Made by a program: the position numbers and the translations under genes. A model generated the notes under the pieces. It was not told the origin of the DNA. It made no database searches and worked only from the letters and a program-made list of their open reading frames with translations. Positions 59,343 through 62,232 of a stretch of 62,232 nucleotides of DNA are shown piece after piece. Source of the stretch: Bacteroidales bacterium (GTDB lineage Bacteria; Bacteroidota; Bacteroidia; Bacteroidales; UBA932); assembly GCA_016293535.1 (NCBI GenBank), contig JAEDEB010000004.1:1-62232 (forward strand). Direction: 5' to 3'. The first letter of the stretch is position 1. Every line of letters begins with the position of its first letter.

Positions 59343-59358
59343 GAATTTCGAAAAATTT

Positions 59359-59388
59359 TTGTCAAACCGATATATTTTCCTACCTTTG
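59359..59388 (+). promoter_or_regulatory. Promoter of rpsO
   Basis: TTG at 59359-59361, a 19-nt spacer and TACCTTTG at 59381-59388, a full consensus promoter. The rpsO ATG follows after 53 nt. Confidence 0.8.
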
Positions 59389-59441
59389 CCCCGCTTTGGC
59401 CCACGGTGGGCTGAAGCATTAACATTCAATCCCTTTGCACA

Positions 59442-59717
59442 ATGGCTGAATACCTTATGCCAGAGAAAAAGCAGGAGATTTTTGCGAAGTACGGGAAGTC
59501 TAATACAGACACCGGTTCTGCAGAGAGTCAGGTTGCTTTATTTTCCTACCGTATCGCTCATCTTACCGAGCATGTGAAGAAGAACAAGAAGGACGTCGTT
59601 ACCCGCCGTTCACTTCTTCGCCTTGTCGGCAAGAGACGCAGCCTTCTTGACTATCTCAAGAAGACTGACATCGAGAGATACAGAAATATCGTGAAGGAGC
59701 TCGGTCTCCGTCGATAA
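59442..59717 (+). CDS. rpsO: 30S ribosomal protein S15
   Basis: A 91-residue S15. KSNTDTGSAESQVALFSYRIAHLTEH and KDVVTRRSLLRLVGKRRSLLDYLKK are the conserved 16S rRNA-binding helices; it ends YRNIVKELGLRR. It binds the central domain of 16S rRNA. The ATG at 59442 gives the standard length. The order rpsO then pnp is conserved widely in bacteria; here a terminator lies between them. The leader carries GC-rich stretches (GGCCCACGGTGGGC) that may form the feedback hairpin to which S15 binds in other bacteria. Confidence 0.96.
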   Translation: MAEYLMPEKKQEIFAKYGKSNTDTGSAESQVALFSYRIAHLTEHVKKNKKDVVTRRSLLRLVGKRRSLLDYLKKTDIERYRNIVKELGLRR

Positions 59718-59737
59718 TCACATAGTGGGAAACTCTG

Positions 59738-59776
59738 AAAAGGGGACGGCACCATAAGATGGTAGTCCCCTTTTTT
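59738..59776 (+). terminator. Intrinsic terminator after rpsO
   Basis: Outer stem AAAAGGGGAC/GTCCCCTTTT (59738-59747 and 59765-59774) enclosing a second stem ACCAT/ATGGT, followed by T residues. It separates rpsO from pnp, though partial read-through is possible. Confidence 0.85.
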
Positions 59777-59813
59777 ATTCGGAAAAACACAACTCCCGAC
59801 CGTCAACAAAGCT

Positions 59814-59899
59814 CAACCTGCGGCGGCCGGAAGACAAAATAAAACGGACAACAAGGAAGAAACAGTACTAATCCAACTCCCATAGGGGGAGGCAGGTTG
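59814..59899 (+). repeat. Long-range stem in the pnp leader
   Basis: CAACCTGC (59814-59821) and GCAGGTTG (59892-59899) are exact complements and close a 70-nt loop. Inside, CTCCC (59877-59881) can pair with GGGAG (59887-59891). The ATG of pnp follows 12 nt later, so the fold may cover or expose the start. pnp leaders in other bacteria are known to be structured and autoregulated. Confidence 0.5.
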
Positions 59900-59911
59900 A
59901 AAGAAAGATCA

Positions 59912-62232
59912 ATGAACATCATCAACAAACAGATCGTATTACCTGACGGAAGGGTAATAGAAATCGAGACCGGCAAACTCGCAAAGCAGGCAGACGGTTC
60001 AGCAGTCGTAAAAATGGGAGGCACAATGCTCCTGGCAACAGTCTGCGCGGCAAAGGAAGTCAAGGAAGGAACGGACTTCATGCCTCTTACGGTCGACTAC
60101 AAGGAAAAATTCTACGCAGCAGGACGTTTCCCTGGCGGATTCATGAAGAGAGAGGGCAAGTCTTCCGACTATGAAATCCTCATCTCCCGTCTCATCGACC
60201 GTCCTATCAGGCCTCTCTGGCCGGATGACTTCCATCTTGAGGTCTTCGTGAACGTAACCCTCATCTCAGCCGAGAAGGACATCCAGCCTGACGCCCTTGC
60301 AGGTCTCGCGGCTTCCTGCGCCCTCGCAACCTCTGACCTTCCTTTCGGAGGTCCCGTTTCCGAGGTTCGCGTATGCCGCATCAACGGTGAATACTGCATC
60401 AACCCCAACTTCTCCGAGATGAAAAATGCGGACCTCGAACTTATGGTCGCAGCTACGGAGGAGAACATCATGATGGTGGAAGGTGAGATGAACGAGGTTA
60501 CCGAGGACGTGATGCTCGGAGCCATCAAGTTTGCTCACGAAGAGATAAAGAAGCACTGCCGCGTACAGAAGGAGCTTATGAAGGAGCTCGGTACCGACGT
60601 CAACAAGCGTGACTATCCTCACGACCTTGAGGACGAGGAGCTCAAGAAGGCTGTTCATGAGTTCTGCTACAGCAAGTGCTATGAGCTTGCCAAGGCAGCA
60701 AAGCCTAAGCACGAGCGCGAAGATGGTTTCAAGGCCATCAAAGAAGAGTTCCTCGCTACAATTCCTGAGGAAGAGCGCGAGATGAAGGAGCCTCTCGTGA
60801 ACAGATACTACCACGCCGAGGAGAAGGAAGCGATGCGCAACATGATACTCGACGAGGGAATACGCCTTGACGGCCGCGTATGCAACCAGGTGCGTCCTAT
60901 TTGGTGCGAAGTGGACTATCTCCCATGCGCACACGGTTCGGCAATCTTCACCCGCGGCGAGACCCAGTCCCTCGCTACCGTGACCCTCGGAACCAAGATG
61001 GACATGAAGGAGACTGACGAGGTCCTCATACAGGATGACCAGCAGTTCGTCCTCCACTACAACTTCCCACCGTTCTCCACCGGAGAGGCCAGGCCTCAGC
61101 GCGGCGTAGGCCGTCGTGAGATCGGTCACGGAAACCTCGCACTCCGCGCACTCAAGCCGGTAGTTCCGCTCGCACCTGAGAATCCGTACGCTATCCGCGT
61201 CGTATCCGACATACTCGAGTCCAACGGTTCATCCTCCATGGCATCCGTCTGCGGTGGATGCCTCGCCCTTATGGATGCCGGCGTAAAGATCAAAAAACCT
61301 GTAGCCGGAGTTGCGATGGGCCTCATCACGGATGCTGAGCGCCCTAACGAAAGATACGCTATACTCACAGACATACTCGGCGACGAGGATCACCTCGGAG
61401 ACATGGACTTCAAGGTAACCGGAACCAAGGACGGCATTACCGCGACCCAGATGGACATCAAGGTGGACGGATTGAGTTACGATGTGCTCGAGAAAGCACT
61501 CGAACAGGCACGTCAGGGCCGCATCCACATCATGGGCGAAATGATGAAGACCATCAGCGAGCCTCGCGAGGACTACAAGCCTTTCGTACCTCGTATAGAG
61601 CAGATGATAGTTGCATCCGAATTCATCGGCGCCATTATCGGAAAGGGTGGAGAAACCATCCAGAAAATACAGAAGGAGACCGGTGCGACAATCAATATCG
61701 ACGAGGAGCCTAATCCTAACGGAGAAGGAACAGTCGGAGTCGTTGACATTGCATCCAATGACGCTGCCGCAATGGCCGCCGCAAGAAAGTGGATCGAAGG
61801 AATCATCGCAGTTCCTGAGGCCGGCACCGTATACCACGGAAAGGTTGTCAGCATACTCGAGTTCGGCGCGTTCGTCGAGATTCTTCCTGGCAAGGAAGGA
61901 CTCCTCCACGTTTCCGAGATTGCATGGAACAAGACCGAGAAGGTCGAGGATGTGCTCAAGGTAGGTGACGAGGTTGACGTGAAACTCCTCGAGATAGACC
62001 CTAAGACCAACAAGATGAGGCTCTCAATGAGAGCTCTCACCGAGAAGCCTGAGGGCTATGTCGAGAACGAGCGCAAGCCTCGTGGCGACCGTGGTCCACG
62101 CAAGGATGGAGACCGTCGTCCTGACCGCGGACCTCGCAGGGATGGAGACCGTCGTGAGCGCGGGCCTCGCAGGGAGGACCGTCCTCGTCGCGAGAACCGT
62201 CACGAAGAGAACAAGGAGCCGGATATCTTCTA
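59912..62232 (+). CDS. pnp: Polyribonucleotide nucleotidyltransferase (3' end cut by window)
   Basis: A 773-residue PNPase, read from the ATG at 59912. Two RNase PH domains form the phosphorolytic core (RFPGGFMKREGK, SRLIDRPIRPLWP, FTRGETQSLATVTLG). The KH domain has FIGAIIGKGGETIQKIQKETG (Phe571-Gly580 onwards) and the S1 domain spans about residues 638-705. A tail of about 60 residues is rich in Arg, Asp and Gly (RGDRGPRKDGDRRPDRGPRR...). The last two bases of the window, TA, should be the start of the stop codon. It degrades RNA from the 3' end. No clear promoter was seen in the 135-nt gap after the rpsO terminator. Confidence 0.95.
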   Translation, partial: MNIINKQIVLPDGRVIEIETGKLAKQADGSAVVKMGGTMLLATVCAAKEVKEGTDFMPLTVDYKEKFYAAGRFPGGFMKREGKSSDYEILISRLIDRPIRPLWPDDFHLEVFVNVTLISAEKDIQPDALAGLAASCALATSDLPFGGPVSEVRVCRINGEYCINPNFSEMKNADLELMVAATEENIMMVEGEMNEVTEDVMLGAIKFAHEEIKKHCRVQKELMKELGTDVNKRDYPHDLEDEELKKAVHEFCYSKCYELAKAAKPKHEREDGFKAIKEEFLATIPEEEREMKEPLVNRYYHAEEKEAMRNMILDEGIRLDGRVCNQVRPIWCEVDYLPCAHGSAIFTRGETQSLATVTLGTKMDMKETDEVLIQDDQQFVLHYNFPPFSTGEARPQRGVGRREIGHGNLALRALKPVVPLAPENPYAIRVVSDILESNGSSSMASVCGGCLALMDAGVKIKKPVAGVAMGLITDAERPNERYAILTDILGDEDHLGDMDFKVTGTKDGITATQMDIKVDGLSYDVLEKALEQARQGRIHIMGEMMKTISEPREDYKPFVPRIEQMIVASEFIGAIIGKGGETIQKIQKETGATINIDEEPNPNGEGTVGVVDIASNDAAAMAAARKWIEGIIAVPEAGTVYHGKVVSILEFGAFVEILPGKEGLLHVSEIAWNKTEKVEDVLKVGDEVDVKLLEIDPKTNKMRLSMRALTEKPEGYVENERKPRGDRGPRKDGDRRPDRGPRRDGDRRERGPRREDRPRRENRHEENKEPDIF

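Noticed and set aside
60266..61129. 287-codon frame opposite pnp
   Set aside because: Lies wholly within PNPase catalytic sequence; hydrophobic composition follows from the reverse reading of charged codons.
1..62232. CRISPR arrays, insertion sequences, prophage or integrative elements
   Set aside because: No regularly spaced repeats, transposase, integrase or phage structural genes were found on either strand.

Overview
The window looks like chromosome of a Bacteroidales (phylum Bacteroidota) bacterium of moderate GC. The evidence is the Bacteroidota-type promoter element TAnnTTTG in front of many genes, often with an upstream TTG about 19-20 nt away; the phylum-specific omega subunit; DUF4252 proteins; GH92 mannosidase; KorAB; and the dcw cluster order (no murF or ddl inside it). 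No insertion sequence, prophage, CRISPR array or integrase was seen. It is mainly core genome with short accessory stretches.

Layout. 1-5600: an SDR oxidoreductase, an SLC13 transporter with an outer-membrane porin, and a lipoprotein related to M49 peptidases that has lost key catalytic residues. 5583-18686, all on the minus strand: a second SLC13 transporter, a nitroreductase, gdhA, a two-domain VOC protein, an SDR, korB/korA, an OmpH/Skp chaperone, bamA, uppS and nadK. 18730-22860, plus strand: pdxJ, a membrane-anchored OmpH paralogue, a glycosyltransferase and a LysM/periplasmic-binding-like protein. 22852-30071, minus strand: recN, rpoZ, bamD, an SDR, an OPA-family transporter, an atypical Fur-family regulator and miaB. 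30150-37190: a LEA2-like lipoprotein, a SPOR-like protein, rpoN, radC (minus), tRNA-His, an M23 lipoprotein and GH92. 37312-52746: the division and cell-wall cluster mraZ-rsmH-ftsL-ftsI-murE-mraY-murD-ftsW-murG-murC-ftsQ-ftsA-ftsZ, running into gltX. 54263-62232: truB and rpiB (minus), a DUF4252/ECF-sigma operon, a stand-alone trpB (minus), rpsO and pnp.

How it fits together. Much of the window builds the envelope: BamA, BamD and Skp assemble outer-membrane proteins, UppS makes the lipid carrier used by MraY and MurG, and the dcw genes make and place septal peptidoglycan. KorAB, GdhA and the SLC13/porin set suggest dicarboxylate and glutamate-centred central metabolism.

Most notable signals. 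(1) A Trp-codon leader peptide (M-R-Y-N-S-N-N-W-W-W-R...) followed by an intrinsic terminator sits upstream of trpB, with a consensus promoter: a classical ribosome-mediated attenuator. (2) Four TGGAA repeats at exact 10-bp spacing lie upstream of the mraZ promoter, a likely MraZ operator. (3) A perfect 8-5-8 palindrome overlaps the promoter of a Fur-family gene whose product lacks the CxxC zinc motif. (4) The M49-like lipoprotein has Arg in place of the first zinc-binding His. (5) An unexplained, conserved-looking intergenic segment lies at 55642-55745.
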